Shown here: piece after piece, positions 33,538 through 48,540 of the stretch
Numbering within the stretch: position 1 is the first letter of the stretch
How the letters are laid out: every line of letters starts with the position of its first letter
Assembly (NCBI GenBank): GCA_001574975.1
Contig: KQ965734.1
Coordinates: forward strand, 511,831 to 575,830
DNA: 64,000 nucleotides
Source of the DNA: Gonapodya prolifera JEL478
Taxonomy: Eukaryota; Monoblepharomycota; Monoblepharidomycetes; Monoblepharidales; Gonapodyaceae
Direction of reading: 5' to 3'
Notes under the pieces: model-generated
What the model saw: the letters and a program-made list of their open reading frames with translations, nothing else
Told to the model about the DNA's origin: nothing
Databases searched by the model: none
Program-made: the position numbers and the translations under genes

Positions 33538-36532
33538 TCACAATTGCTGCTCCATAGGAAGCATCGGGCCTTTGGGTCTTCTGAATTGAACTGGTTCTGA
33601 ACCTGCAGAGTGTGAGTCACGTTGAGCCTTTGGTGGTGTTGGCGTCAATCTCGGACCCCCAGAGCCAGGTTTTGAGCCTAGGTTCAAACTCCCGGGGTCA
33701 AATTGTGGTCGGTGCATGATGGACTCGCTAACGGTTCGATGGCGACTTTTAAAATTGAGTTCGTCTGGGCCCCTAAGAAGGACTGAAACTTCGGCTTTCC
33801 TTGGAGAAGGCGCGACTCCTGCAAGATGGGGCGATTTCAAAGAGCCATTATGAGCTTCCTTAATCGATTTCACTAACCCAGCTCCGGCAATCTTCCGGCA
33901 CGATTGACATGAGCCGGTTTGTGGCTTCCGATGTCCCATGTCGCAGTCTCTTCAGGCGCATGCGGTGTCGGCCCTGCAAGACTCCCAAGACGGCGAACTG
34001 GGCTCTGCTCCGGACGTGTTCCCAGTGGTGGAGTGTGAGGCAAAGACGGAAGCAATGGGAACGCCGAGTCATCCGCTGGATACGAGTTTATCTTAGGAAT
34101 AGATGGTCAAACACAACTACTTCCCTCACCTTTGTGGAGTCCACGCACGGCATCGCGAGCACCATTGCCACCAGTGGTCTCGCGAGAGTGCGAGCTTTGG
34201 GCATGGTGCATTTCATATGGGCGGTTAAAAGGTGCGACAGCATTTGCAAGAGCCGAACCCAAACTCGGACTTCTCCGAACGCCAGCGGAACTAGGAGCCG
34301 ATCCCGGGGCAGATATACTACCAGGCACAGATCCAGGAAGCAACTCATTTCTAACAATTGCCAGCGATCCTGACCGTGTCGGAGGGGAGCCAATCGCAGT
34401 GTGAAAGGAGTCTGCGGTGTGTCCACTGGATCGTCTCTCATGCTGCTCAACATTGGAGCTTCCTTTGAAGCCATGGGTTCCCGACAATGGTTCAAAGTGG
34501 CTACTACCGTGAGAAACATGTCGTGATTGTGAAGGGATTGCAATACCTCCAATAGAGGGACCAAGTGAAGGCTACATTAGGCAAAACCTGCATCAAGATT
34601 TGGTCAGCTTGCTGCGTCAACCCAAAGCTTACCGTTTGAATTGCCCTACTTCGAATGATTGTTGGTTCTTCATTATATACTGCAGGGGGTCGTCCCGCTG
34701 CTTTCAAACGTCCAAATGTGCCCAAACTCGAATCTCTTCTTAGCATCGACCCCGAACCTCCTTCGACACCTGATATCAACATGGACCCTTGAGGTGTGGT
34801 GTGAGATGACGCACTTTCGAACGAACCCCCAGCAAAGCCAACCGTAAAGGACGAGGCAGGGGAAAGTGGTCGACTCAAGCCATGGTGGGGGTCGAGGGAG
34901 ATGGAAGGTGATTTACTCTGCTTGGGCGACCGGAATATGAACTTGGAAGCAATTCTTGAGAGTAAGCCCTTATGCAAGTTTATCATTAGCATGAGCTTCC
35001 TGTCTCCTCGGCGATAAAAATTCTCACTGTTCTCTCCTGCGTTCCAGTGATATCGCGTCCGTCGCCCCCTGGGGCACCTGCCACAAAGGAGCGACCTTGC
35101 AAGGATGTCACTCCACCAGCAAGGAAGGCTCGCTCTGTTTCATCCTCATTCTGACTCGTTCTTCGCTCTACAGATACAGGCATATGATGGTTGGAGGATG
35201 ATACACCACTGGGTCTTCGGTCTGTCACCGGAGACCGTACTTCAGAGGAATCAGAACCAGGGCTTGACCGGGACTGAGATGAGGAAGTTACTGAAGCTGC
35301 CCCAATGGCAGGAACGGGTGCGGTGTTGCTAAGGCGGTGGCGATGTCCAATGACGAGGGGTGCTAATGCCCCTTGGGGATGACGTTGTGCAGCGGAAATG
35401 GGTGACACTTCGCTTCCATGCGCGACAACAGAGTTATTCCTTTTGCCTCCATTTAGACGTCCGAACGACACCGTACCACCAAAAGACGATGTCTTGGAAA
35501 TATCAAGACTGCTCTGGTCGGCATTCTCAAGAGCGGCGTAGAATGCTGCTTCATCAATGCCGAGAGCGTTAGCAAGCACTGATACACCTTCCGCAAACTC
35601 GACGCAGATAGCTATCTCCATTGCTGTCTCCTCCGAATTGTTGACGATACCAGGATCGGAGCCCCTGTCCAAGAGGAGATTGATAATATCCAAGGACCTG
35701 ATAGCCGTGGCAAACATGAGCGGGGTCCACCCATTGAGTTTGCATTGTGCGTTTACCTCCGCGTTGGATTCGAGCAAGAAGGTGCAGGCATGTAGGTTGC
35801 CGCAGTGAGCGGCGAGCATAAGTGCAGTTATTCCGATCCCGTGTGTCTCCCGAAAATTGACGTCTGCACCGAAGGTACAGAGAAGCTCCGCAATATCCAG
35901 ATGCGATTGTGCAATAGCGCACATGAGTGGAGTAAAACCGAATGCGGTGGTTGCGTTCAGGTCAGCTCTGTAGGAGCTTCCTTCCCCCCGAAGGATCACA
36001 GTCACAATGTCAATCAATCCATGATACGAGGCCAAGGCGAGTGGGGTCCAGCCATAGCTATTCGATACATTCGGGTCGCAGCCACTCTTTGGAGCATGTT
36101 GAAAGTGTCGGTTGCCCATCACCCATGAGTGATCGGTAATGTTACACCATGTACATTAGAACTCCTTGTAATTGAAAGAAGGCGTACCTTAAGAAGCATA
36201 ATCGTCATTTCCACGTGTCCATTCATCACAGCGATTAAGACCGCTCCAGCCCCACTGTCATCCTTATGAGCTTGCAAGATCGTTACGTTCTCCGGCGACG
36301 ACTGCAGCATCAGCGTCAATCCAGAGACATCGTTGCTTTTGCATAAGTTCAGCATCGCAGAAAACACAGCACGGGAGGAGGTGCGGGAGCGCGCTTGCGG
36401 CGATGTGGGTACCAAGGGTGACACATGGTTGAAAGGCACCTGCGCCGTGGAAGTTGCAGACAAGAATGCATTCGTCGCGTCGATGCTAGTCTTCTTTGCG
36501 TGCCGATGAGGTAGTGGAGGCGTCTTCGTCAT
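33538..36532 (-). CDS. Ankyrin-repeat protein with Ser/Pro-rich tail
   Basis: Start MTKTPPLPHRHAKKTSIDAT, then the first ankyrin unit (AMLNLCKSNDVSGLTLMLQS, AVLIAVMNGHVEMTIMLLK). After an intron there are at least four more units at 36100-35560: GWTPLALASYHGLIDIVTVI, GFTPLMCAIAQSHLDIAELL, GITALMLAAHCGNLHACTFL and GWTPLMFATAIRSLDIINLL. The remaining C-terminal part, over 500 residues, is Ser/Pro/Gly-rich and probably disordered. It has patches such as SPSISLDPHHGLSRPLSPAS and ends RPKGPMLPMEQQL. No catalytic domain, membrane segment or SAM domain was found, so the role is unknown; a scaffold is likely. Exon joins in the tail (34990-33900) are approximate. Confidence 0.7.
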
Positions 36533-36603
36533 TTCATTTCATTGTAAAGAGCCGGGGTCGAGAGATCACTTTGATCACTAAGTATATTCACAAATCAACA
36601 CCT

Positions 36604-38101
36604 CTAATTTAGCGATTGGTCATGTTTGCTGTAGAACTCTGATATCAGGCGATACATATACGTGGGGGAGTGGGAGCCACTGCATTGTACCCTTGTAAGC
36701 TGTGGGATGTGGCATGTAAATTCAGATGCAACTCACACGTTTGTGATGAACAAGGCAACTAAATCCGGGGGAACATACTCAAACGACGGGTTTACAACGT
36801 TTGTCTGTTCCATAAATTCGCCTGGTAATCCAAGAATGGAATATATATTCAACCACACGTCCCGTTTGCTTATTAATGTGACTCACCTTCACTCCGCCCC
36901 AAAACTTCTTCAGGACTCATGCACAGTTCCAGCTCTTCGGTGTCGTAAGGATAAATTGGAGAAACTTTGTATAGTCCGCAGCATACCACGACTGGCACTG
37001 AGTGATTCTTTGCGGCATTCGCCACGGTTAAAACGCCCGCGGAAGCCACCAGTCCTCCATTTACAGTCACTAAGATGGGTGGGAGTCAGAAATGACGATG
37101 AACCTCTCGTCAGCAATGCCACACCTGCGTGGGTTCCAAGAATGACTTTATTCACTCGTGACATGACCGCAAAAATCGCGGAGTCGTTGATTACTGTCGT
37201 ATCAATGTTGTTCTGAGCAAGCGTTTTCGCCATCTTATGACCGTCAAATCTAAATGGGGGTTTGACATTGAGTGTACCTCACATCCGGAGTTACATCACT
37301 CACGAAGGAGCAGTTTCTGCAACAATGACTTGGAATCTTCGTGTTTTTGCAGCCTTGAGCAGGAACGCGAGTACCGTTCGGGAGTTTCCCAAGGTCATTA
37401 TTATCTCACTAAAGGTAAGCCAAGAATTCAGTGAAAAGGACCTCTTCCGATGATTCGACATGAAAGCTTCCCACTTTGAGTGAATATGTTCCAACGCTTC
37501 GTTTGCAATACGACTCTCGTGCGTCTCCAATTCGTCCTGAAGGTCTTTGAGGGAATCTCTCACAATCGCCTTGAGGTCGGAGAGATTCTTTGTGTAGTCA
37601 GTGGAGGCTGTAGTTGGTGCATCTCCAATAAAGTAGGTGGAATCGCCTTCGCCAGGCCGTCGTGCGCCAGTGGAAGCTGCCTGCTCTTGTTCGATAACAT
37701 GACACTCTTCCCGAATGAGGTACAATATTCTCCGCACGATGTTCCCCACGACAACTTCTTTATGTTTATGAGCAGATAGCAGTAATAGTAAGCGAAAGAA
37801 CGAACATGGAGGTGGCATATGCATGACTTGCCTGTTGGTTGGGCGAGTTCTAATCTTCGACCAACCGCCCTAACCGCATCCAGAAGAGCATCCGCATGAT
37901 TCCCTCGAGTCGATGCAATAACGCTCCTCAAGACCCAAGTAACCTGAAGTGCGATTTCAGTTGAATCACGCAGCTGACTGTCCGGACGGTCAGCTGTGGT
38001 TTCTCAATTTTTGGACTACGGGGATCCACTGACCGCCGTCGCAACTTCAGAATTAAAGATTCTATTTGTCCTTGAACACTGGTTGGCACAGTCTGGCTCA
38101 T
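36604..38101 (-). CDS. GCD7: eIF2B beta subunit (GCD7)
   Basis: Regulatory-core subunit of the guanine nucleotide exchange factor for eIF2. MSQTVPTSVQGQIESLILKL joins, through an intron ending at about 38001, to RRRQLRDSTEIALQVTWVLR, SVIAST. Family blocks follow: VVVGNIVRRILYLIREE, LETHESRIANEALEHIHSK, EIIMTLGNSRTVLAFLLKAA, RRFQVIVAETAPS, TTVINDSAIFAVMSRVNKVI and LGTHA. Then VNGGLVASAGVLTVANAAKN, VPVVVCCGLYKVSPIYP and NPSFEYVPPDLVALFITN, and after the final intron SPTYMYRLISEFYSKHDQSL with TAG 36604-36606. The segment inserted after EHIHSK is an unspliced intron, not an oddity. The divergent start codon of CAF1 is 76 bp away. Confidence 0.93.
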
Positions 38102-38176
38102 TGACGACGAAAGGGGAGTCCGAAATGAATGAATATTAAACCGTCGTGACCGCAGCAGACATCATTCGCCCAAGGA
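38102..38176. promoter_or_regulatory. Shared divergent promoter (GCD7 / CAF1)
   Basis: 75 bp between the start codons of eIF2B beta and the CAF1 deadenylase. It holds a loose inverted pair, TGACGACG at 38102-38109 and CGTCGTGAC near 38143-38151, which could be a dyad binding site. The pairing is seen in the sequence; the function is a guess. Confidence 0.35.
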
Positions 38177-39392
38177 TGTCAGACAGGCCAGTCTGGATTA
38201 GGGACGTGGGTGACGGCGAGCTTATCACGGCGAGGGGCAAAATGGATCCAGCATTCCCTACTGGATAGGTGTGGGCTTCGAACCTCGAGGAGGAAATGGC
38301 GGCAATTCGGGACATGGTTGAGAAGTACCCTTACATAGCGATGGTATGTGACCACCACTGATATCGTCTTATGGTTGCTTTATACGGACTTTTATTCGTC
38401 ACTTCTCGCTTCCTCCCAGGACACCGAGTTTCCAGGAGTCGTTGCACGACCAATCGGCACCTTTAAAACGTCAGCTGACTACCACTACCAGACACTTCGA
38501 TGTAATGTTGACCTCCTGAGACTAATCCAACTTGGAGTTACGTGTGCAGACGAAGAGGGTAACCTTCCAGAAGGCGTCTGTACCTGGCAGTTTAATTTCA
38601 AGTTTAACCTCCAGTGAGTCCCTTGCCTGTGATCAATCCCTTTGAAAGCATGATTATTGGAACCGTCCATGGCAATTCTAGAGACGATATGTACGCACAG
38701 GACTCCATAGACCTCCTGACCAAGTCCGGCATTGACTTCAAACGTCATGAAGAATATGGTATCGACGTAGACCACTTTGGGGAGCTTCTGACAACATCTG
38801 GGCTTGTTTTATTTGATGATGTCAAGTGGATATCATTCCATAGGTGGGTTCCCTATTGTGATTGTACAGATGTTGTTTGCACCTCACAGATTGCCAGCGG
38901 GTACGACTTTGGATACTTGCTGAAGGTCCTGACAAGCCAAACCCTACCAGCGGAAGAGGCGGATTTCTTTGAGCTCCTTCGGATGTACTTCCCCTGCATT
39001 TACGACATCAAATACTTGATGAAGAGCTGCAAGAACTTGAAGGGGGGGCTCCAGGACGTTGCTGACGAATTGCAGGTAAGCGCTTCAAACGGGCTCCATC
39101 GCGAATAGCGTTAGGACTGGTGACTTATCCACGTTGCGAGGTCCAACGAATTGGGCCACAACACCAAGCCGGGTCGGACGCTCTCTTGACATGTCGGACT
39201 TTTTTCAAAATGCGACAACTCTTTTTCGAGGACAATATTGATGATGCACGGTTTCTGGGCTTTTTGTACGGACTGGGTGGCACTGCAGCGGCGGTCAGCG
39301 GCGTGGATGGAAGGCGGCCAGTCCAAATTATTAATCCCAATGGGACAAATCTTACGCCTGCGGGAAGCATCGGCTCCAATGTAGATAGTTAA
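38177..39392 (+). CDS. POP2: CCR4-NOT deadenylase CAF1/POP2
   Basis: A DEDD-family 3'-5' exonuclease that removes poly(A) tails. ATG 38177 gives [10 protein letters not shown]. An intron (38207-38273) leads to [25 protein letters not shown], and after the next intron [20 protein letters not shown]. Further blocks: [85 protein letters not shown] and [15 protein letters not shown]. The catalytic Asp/Glu of DTEFPG and the Asp of SGYDFGY and AGSDALLT are present. The final 45 residues ([20 protein letters not shown]) are lineage-specific. The stop TAA is at 39390-39392. ADE5,7 follows on the same strand 92 bp downstream. Confidence 0.95.
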
Positions 39393-39481
39393 CTTCGCAC
39401 AAAATTTTTAGCTTCACATGCGATTAATCGGCCAAATTTTACTGTAAACGTCGGCTAAATTTTTAGACCTGTTTCTCTTGA

Positions 39482-42654
<3,173 letters not shown>

Positions 42655-42947
42655 ATTGTATTCATAGCTATGCTACATCTACATGCGATTAAGTCAGAAT
42701 CATCTATATTCTCCCGGCGTCACGGTCCACTGTTCCACTTCCGATCAAGCAAGCTGGATATAGTGCGCATCATAATCCACCGAGCGCATATGCATCTCCA
42801 GTCAGAAAGAGGTATCGATACATTCCACGGTTATACCGAATTGAACTTAACATCCAGCATTTGGCAAATAGTCGCGAAGGATTCGTTTAGAGATGGTCTT
42901 CGGTGCAATGCTTGAGACATCCACAACACGGTGTAAACACGCAATGC
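42655..42947. other. Convergent intergenic region
   Basis: 293 bp between the stop codons of ADE5,7 and GPI1; no gene or repeat seen. It presumably holds both 3' ends. Confidence 0.4.
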
Positions 42948-45855
42948 TCACCGTCGTCCGGGAAGCATGACGTATCGGAGACCAAAAAGAGGCTTGATAC
43001 GTTGACCTAGTACGAGCGCTTTCAGAACGTCCCAAGAAAGATAATGTTGGCTAAGACGATGTAAGAGGTGACCGTACGCGAAACAGATCGAAAGTAAACT
43101 CATTGGAATGTTCTTAAAAACAATGCATCATCAAGCGCAGTTTGAAATACACTGGGGAAGCGTCTCACCCGAGCGCGCAAGTATAGCATGGGGCATTCGG
43201 TGACTACGCTATCGATGACCATAGCATCCCCTTCTAAATGTGACAACGGAAACCAACTCTGGCGCGGTTCAAACTCGTCTTTGGACATCACATCCAAGGA
43301 GAGGCCTCCTGCGAGATATAGGTGTGATCGACTAATATTTCTGCATCTTCAAAGACACAAACCTGGCAATCTATCGGGCTCCTTCAAACGAAGAAGAATC
43401 GCAAACAGCGGGAAGTGGTTCAGGAGGGCCAAGATTAACTCCAACGCAACCTGTATTGCAAGGACCGAGAGTCTTGCCTAAATCCCCATGAAGGTGACAA
43501 TGTCGTGCACAAAGGAGTTTAAACGCCTTACCAACACAGCTAGAGCGTAGTACACCCATATCGTTGGAAATAGAAACACAAGCAACGTCAGAGCAATTGT
43601 TCCCAAAAGCAGCTGGTCTAGATCGTAGCTGTGCCTTTCAACTCGATTGCGCAATGTGTTATACTTGAGTCCTGTTTCCGACCGGGACGTGTTGTAGTCA
43701 CCCGCTACATTTTACGATGCGACGATGTCACCTTGAAACACATAAAGCAGCGACCGAACCCCAGTCACAAACAGTCCCTCAAGTGTCGTGGAAATGAGAT
43801 AGAAGCAGTAGATGTGAGCCGTCGATAATGCAACGAGATCAGATAACAGGGCAACGGGTAGAGTTGCTCCAAATAAGCCAGTCCATGCAATCAATTTGAT
43901 AATGAAGGGAAGATTTTTGAGAAGAGGAACCGTTGCACCTGCAGATAGATACGTTCCCAGATGACTCATCGACTATCAAGGTTGGTCGCCCACCTTCCCA
44001 TAATGATAGCAGGCGTAAAAAAATGTCTCCAAGGAAATTAGTAAGAGGTGTATTGAGCTTTAGCCCTGCAGGATAGCCCATTAGCCATATCAGGGTGGTC
44101 CGAATAGCCTCAATGGAAAGATTCTTGAAAGAGTCAGTGTGGTAAAGACAACAGTTCATTACAAGGTTTCACTACGAACCTGATGGGATGCAGCGATCAT
44201 GGATGCCAGTTCGTCTGACGCATTAACAAGCACAGAACTGAGCGCCCAACCAATGATAAGGTCATTTGCAACAAGCCAGACTTGGTTATGAAATTCGATG
44301 TATAAAGCTTGGCGACGCTCAAACGCGCGAAGCGCAACGGAGGGAACCAAGCCGGAAGCGGTCGAACTCGGTTTAATCCAAAAGTTGTAAAACTGCCGTG
44401 GCCAAAACGTGATCATGTGAAGTCGTAAATCCACTTGAGTCCCTGAAGGAGCCATCATAAAGGTTGATTGAACGCGATAGAGAATTCCTTTTTGCAGGAC
44501 AACCCACCAGCAGTGGTTATACCTTTGAAGGGAACACCACCCAAAATTAAACGTGGGAGTTTTGCATTCAACAGGGCTAGTGTGACATCCACAAACGTAA
44601 CAAGAATCATTAGGAGTATTGCAGTGGGGTATGCGAAAACAGCCGTCCCTATTGGAGCCCACAATGAAGGTCTAGGCACACTTGAAACGCGTGGGCGGGC
44701 ACTTGATTCGAGAAGAGATAAATTGCTTTTATACGATGATCTGTTTCCTTTGGTATCAGAAAACGATGCCACCTCCTGGAAGAACTGATGAACTGCTCCA
44801 CTAGTACTGAGCTGCAAAGGGATGAATAAGGTACGACATTGCATTTCATTCTCAGCTTTGACTCGCATGCACAACTCACGAGCGCAGCAGCAAGCTTCAC
44901 TTGTGATTTCGAACTTTCCTCCGTGGCTTCTTCCATTTTAATAGTGTTGCGCGCCGATTGTGTCGTGTACACCCAACACCTTCCTGATGCCTTCTTCATC
45001 AGAGTCGGAAGATCATCACCTGTATCGCGAACCTTCCACTTTGCCTTGCTTTCATCGATAGAGGGTCCGTAAGGTCCAGTGGGCGACGCCACAGCAATTC
45101 CAGGACCAATGGACGGGGATCTATCACGCTGAGGGCGGGCAGCCCTCAGTGAAATATCCAACGGAAGGGGCTGGATGGAAAGAGAGTACAATCGCCGGGT
45201 GTTTGGCCTATCGTACATGACACATTGACACAGTTTCATCTGTGAGGAGTGTCCGTTCGCGCTGATATGAAGCCGTCTGAGTGATCCTAAAGGTCAGCGT
45301 TTACAAAGTTATAGGAATGAAACCATCTCACTTCAGTGTAGGCTGATGTTGGAATTCTGAGAGCTCAAGCCAAGGTGTTCGTAGTTGAAACTCCGTGACC
45401 CCACTACCACCAATTAGGCCAATCACATCTGGAGGAGCACCGCAGTAAAACGCCTTCGAATTGTCGATAGATTTTTCAAACGATTTGATGTAGCGGAGGA
45501 GTTCGTTTGCCTACGAATGAAATGATCCTTTAGTCTTCATGCTGCAAGTCGTCGGCATCTCCTTACTGATTTGTCCCACACCGACGTAGCAACCACAAAA
45601 CAGAGGGGATCGGTTCTATTCTCAGAAAAGATTCGCCATCCAACAATGAATCCATTAGATGATGGCGATGCCCGTCCTTCCCGCCAGTTTCTCGGTCTGG
45701 AGACAGCGACAACGAAGAGGATGGAATGTGATGCAAGAACCCTGAGAAATCAAACAATACAGCCTACAGGAAAAGATTGATGATGCCATTCATCATTGAT
45801 TATTGAAAGAAGTTACCCCTGAAACATCACGAATTCTGTCTAAGATATCATCCAT
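42948..45855 (-). CDS. GPI1: GPI-GlcNAc transferase subunit GPI1 (PIGQ)
   Basis: A membrane subunit of the ER complex that starts GPI-anchor synthesis by adding GlcNAc to phosphatidylinositol. Start MDDILDRIRDVSG, then after an intron SNGFIVGWRIFSEN and LCFVVATSVWDKS, and in the next exon ANELLRYIKSFEKSIDNSKA. The C-terminal GPI1 domain includes PFIIKLIAWTGLFGATLPVA, LLSDLVALSTAHIYCFYLIS. This is followed by the typical NTLRNRVERHSYDLDQLLLG and a hydrophobic stretch (about 43620-43500). The end is HLLHRLSQHYLSWDVLKALV and LFGLRYVMLPGRR, with the stop at 42948-42950. Several transmembrane helices are visible. Joins in the middle (44160-44900) are approximate. The upstream gene on the same strand stops 42 bp before this start. 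Confidence 0.82.
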
Positions 45856-45897
45856 TATTGCTAGCTCTAATTGATTCTAGGTTGAACTTGGATGTGA

Positions 45898-48445
45898 TCA
45901 CTGAACTGAGACACAAAGAATCGCGAAACTACTTACTAAATTGTTGGGCAACCCCATTTCGATGACTTGAGAGAGTTCCTTGGTACGACCACGAAGTGGC
46001 GTCAGATAGTTATGGCGGACCTCTTTGATGGAGGACTCGTCCCACACACCGGTCTAAACACCAGATATCTGCTGACATTGATGTCGGGCGGAGAAGGTTC
46101 AAACCCACCATGCTCTCCTTATCTCGCAGCAATAGGTATAAGTAGAGGTTGAGAACTTGCATGATTAAAGCGTGCTTTTCAAAGAAGGCTTCATAATCTG
46201 ACAAAACAGCGTATGGTCCGGCAGATCCAGGCAACTTTTCATCCCGTCTACGGACTTTAGATCTCATCATTTGGTAAATAGGATCGCGAAGGTTGAACAA
46301 GATTGGAAAAAAGGTGCTTTGGAGAACAGGTGAGCGGAAAAGGGAACTCTGAAGGAAAATGAACCCCCGTAACTCTCTGACAACAAATTAGGAACTCACA
46401 TTCAGGTCACTCTTCATTTCGTTTCTATCTCCCTCTTTGAAATCCAACGCGTGGACAACTTCTTGCTTCAAAAGCGTCACACCTGCGATCGCTATCCCAC
46501 TCAAGGCAGTGCCCATCCCTTCTGACGCTGCGTTGCCAACGCTACCGGATTTTAGCAATTCTGCAATCCAACGCATTCTGCACTCCCCATCGAGCCAATG
46601 CGATGTGATTGATTGAAGGGCTTGGAAAGCCGAAGAACGAACCTCTACAAGGCGAGTGCTTATTATCAGGCGAACGAGTTTCCGCAAAATAGTTGAAGGT
46701 GCAAGAGGAAATAATGGATCTGTAAATGCGCTGAAATTGGCTAAAGTGATGTAGTGCCGCGGGACCCAAAAAATTACACGAGAGAGAAGCGCAACGGCGT
46801 GAAGGCCGGCGGTGGCTGATTCATCGGTGATCCTGAGAGGAAATTCAATGAATCGTGCGCCATTGACATAGCTTAAACCCTAAAATATTCACCCTAAACG
46901 GACGAGAGCCATTGCATTTCCTATCAATCGAGTAAACATCCACTTCCTGTTCGTCATCTTATGAATTCTTTGGGAGGGTGTTTTAACTCTGCGACGTTGT
47001 GCTCGCTCGTTTGCTTCCATGACAAGGCCGACATATGTTCCCACGGCAACGCCAGACGGGAAAAGGGTTAAATAGGGGCCGGTATGTGGGTCATCTGCAC
47101 TGAAGTATAGGACTTAGGGCGATTCTTCAGCAGTAGCAGGAGACGCTCGCCTTCCATCACAATCCTCGACACTTCCCAATCATCCCGGGCCCCACAGAAT
47201 GCCAGCACTCGTATTACATCCAAGTGCATAGTCGTAGCAATAGACTGGATTAAGTTGTTTACTATCACATCTTCATGCGCTGTTCACATTCCACTCACAA
47301 GGATTTCTTCGACAAGGGGGTAAAAGTCGCGGTCCCGAGGTTGGAGTTTGTCTCGGCCTTCCAACGGCCTCTGTAATTGCTTTGGCGAGCCGGTGTTAAA
47401 CCTTAGGTCGAGTAGGGAGTAAACCTCAATCGCTTTGAAGTAGAGGTGAAAGGTAAGGATGTTGAAGCGGACCTCTTCCATGTCAAGGTTGGGAGGATAT
47501 GTATGCAGAATCTGAAGGGACGAGTGGTATTCAATCTTAAAACTTCTCTTGTGATTCGACGACGCACATTAGGCAACGGTGAAACGAGTCCCCCAAGGCA
47601 AGACAGATATTCATTGATGAACTCAAGTAGTTCCTGGACAATTGTGCCATCAGACACCATTGTGTCTTCCGATTCTGCAGCCACGGGCTCAGCATCCCCC
47701 ACAATCCCCACGTTTGTCCTAAACAATCAACGATCCACATGACGTTCGCGAAGATCGGTGAGACCTGCGGAAAATACTCTCACGGTTCTGCCAACTTGGG
47801 CTCATGTCCAGTTGCTACAAGAGCCGTTGTCACATGCCTAACACCTTTAAGAAACCCAGGAACAGTTTCGACCACAAAGTGTGAACGTTTCGTTGAATTG
47901 AGCCGGGAAATCACTGGAGGAGTCCGAAACTTCAAGGCTTCATTCAATCACTCCAAACGTAGTCGGAAATGGTTACCTTGAACTAGCACGTGTCCAATCA
48001 TAACCCATTCTGAAGGTCCACTCGGATCTTGGAGATCGACGAGTCCCCATCGCTCTATGCAGCCCATGAAAACCTCTCGAGGGTTCCCCTTTCGTCCTAG
48101 TACTTCCAATAGCGTTTGCTTCGCGGCTGTCCTAATATGTTCTTCGCAAGTTTGGTAGGTCAAAGGTGTAACGAGATGCACAAGGTCCAAAAATGGGACC
48201 AAGGTGAGCGGTTCTGGCAGAGGGGTGTCGTCGTCAAATGTGGAAAAAATGTCCAGCAGCTCATGAAGAACGGAGAGTACGCGATCGTTTCCATTCGCGG
48301 TGTGCTTAGATGCAGGTGAAGACAAGCGATCCTCAAGAAATTGAAGGAGAGGCAAGCCGTCTCCGGCGCATTGCGAGAGAAGGGATCGAAGAGAGTCGGG
48401 ATGCGGTTCCACATTTGACTCGCGCTGATCGGGATTTGGGAGCAT
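45898..48445 (-). CDS. Glomulin / YBP-family helical-repeat protein
   Basis: Start MLPNPDQRESNVEPHPDSLR, then SVLHELLDIFSTFDDDTPLP and GNPREVFMGCIERWGLVD, like the KEVxLGLLE block of glomulin. The middle exons hold amphipathic helices, e.g. RFNILTFHLYFKAIEVYSLL, ARDDWEVSRIVMEGERLLLL and RMRWIAELLKSGSVGNAASE. The C-terminus gives MQVLNLYLYLLLRDKES and, after an intron, TGVWDESSIKEVRHNYLTPL, R. This parallels the human glomulin segment LNLLRYLVIKDNE...TGLWTELGNIENNFLKPL. The stop is at 45898-45900. Glomulin binds RBX1 and inhibits cullin-RING ligases in animals; whether that holds here is unknown. Exon joins between 46900 and 47900 are approximate. Confidence 0.55.
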
Positions 48446-48540
48446 GGTTGGGTTGCAGACTCGACCAGACCCAACAATACTTCAACGATAATTGTAAAAA
48501 CAAAATTCTGAAAACCTATTTTTCAACGTTCTCGTCGACA

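Noticed and set aside
36604-36700. Apparent frameshift at the end of eIF2B beta
   Set aside because: Choosing donor GTGAGT two bases after the Asn codon gives SPTYMYRLISEFY in frame, so no lesion is needed.
42948-45855. Mitochondrial or transporter protein, from the hydrophobic segments
   Set aside because: The AHIYCFYLIS block, the RNRVERHSYDLDQ-type block and the C-terminal LRYVMLPG identify GPI1.
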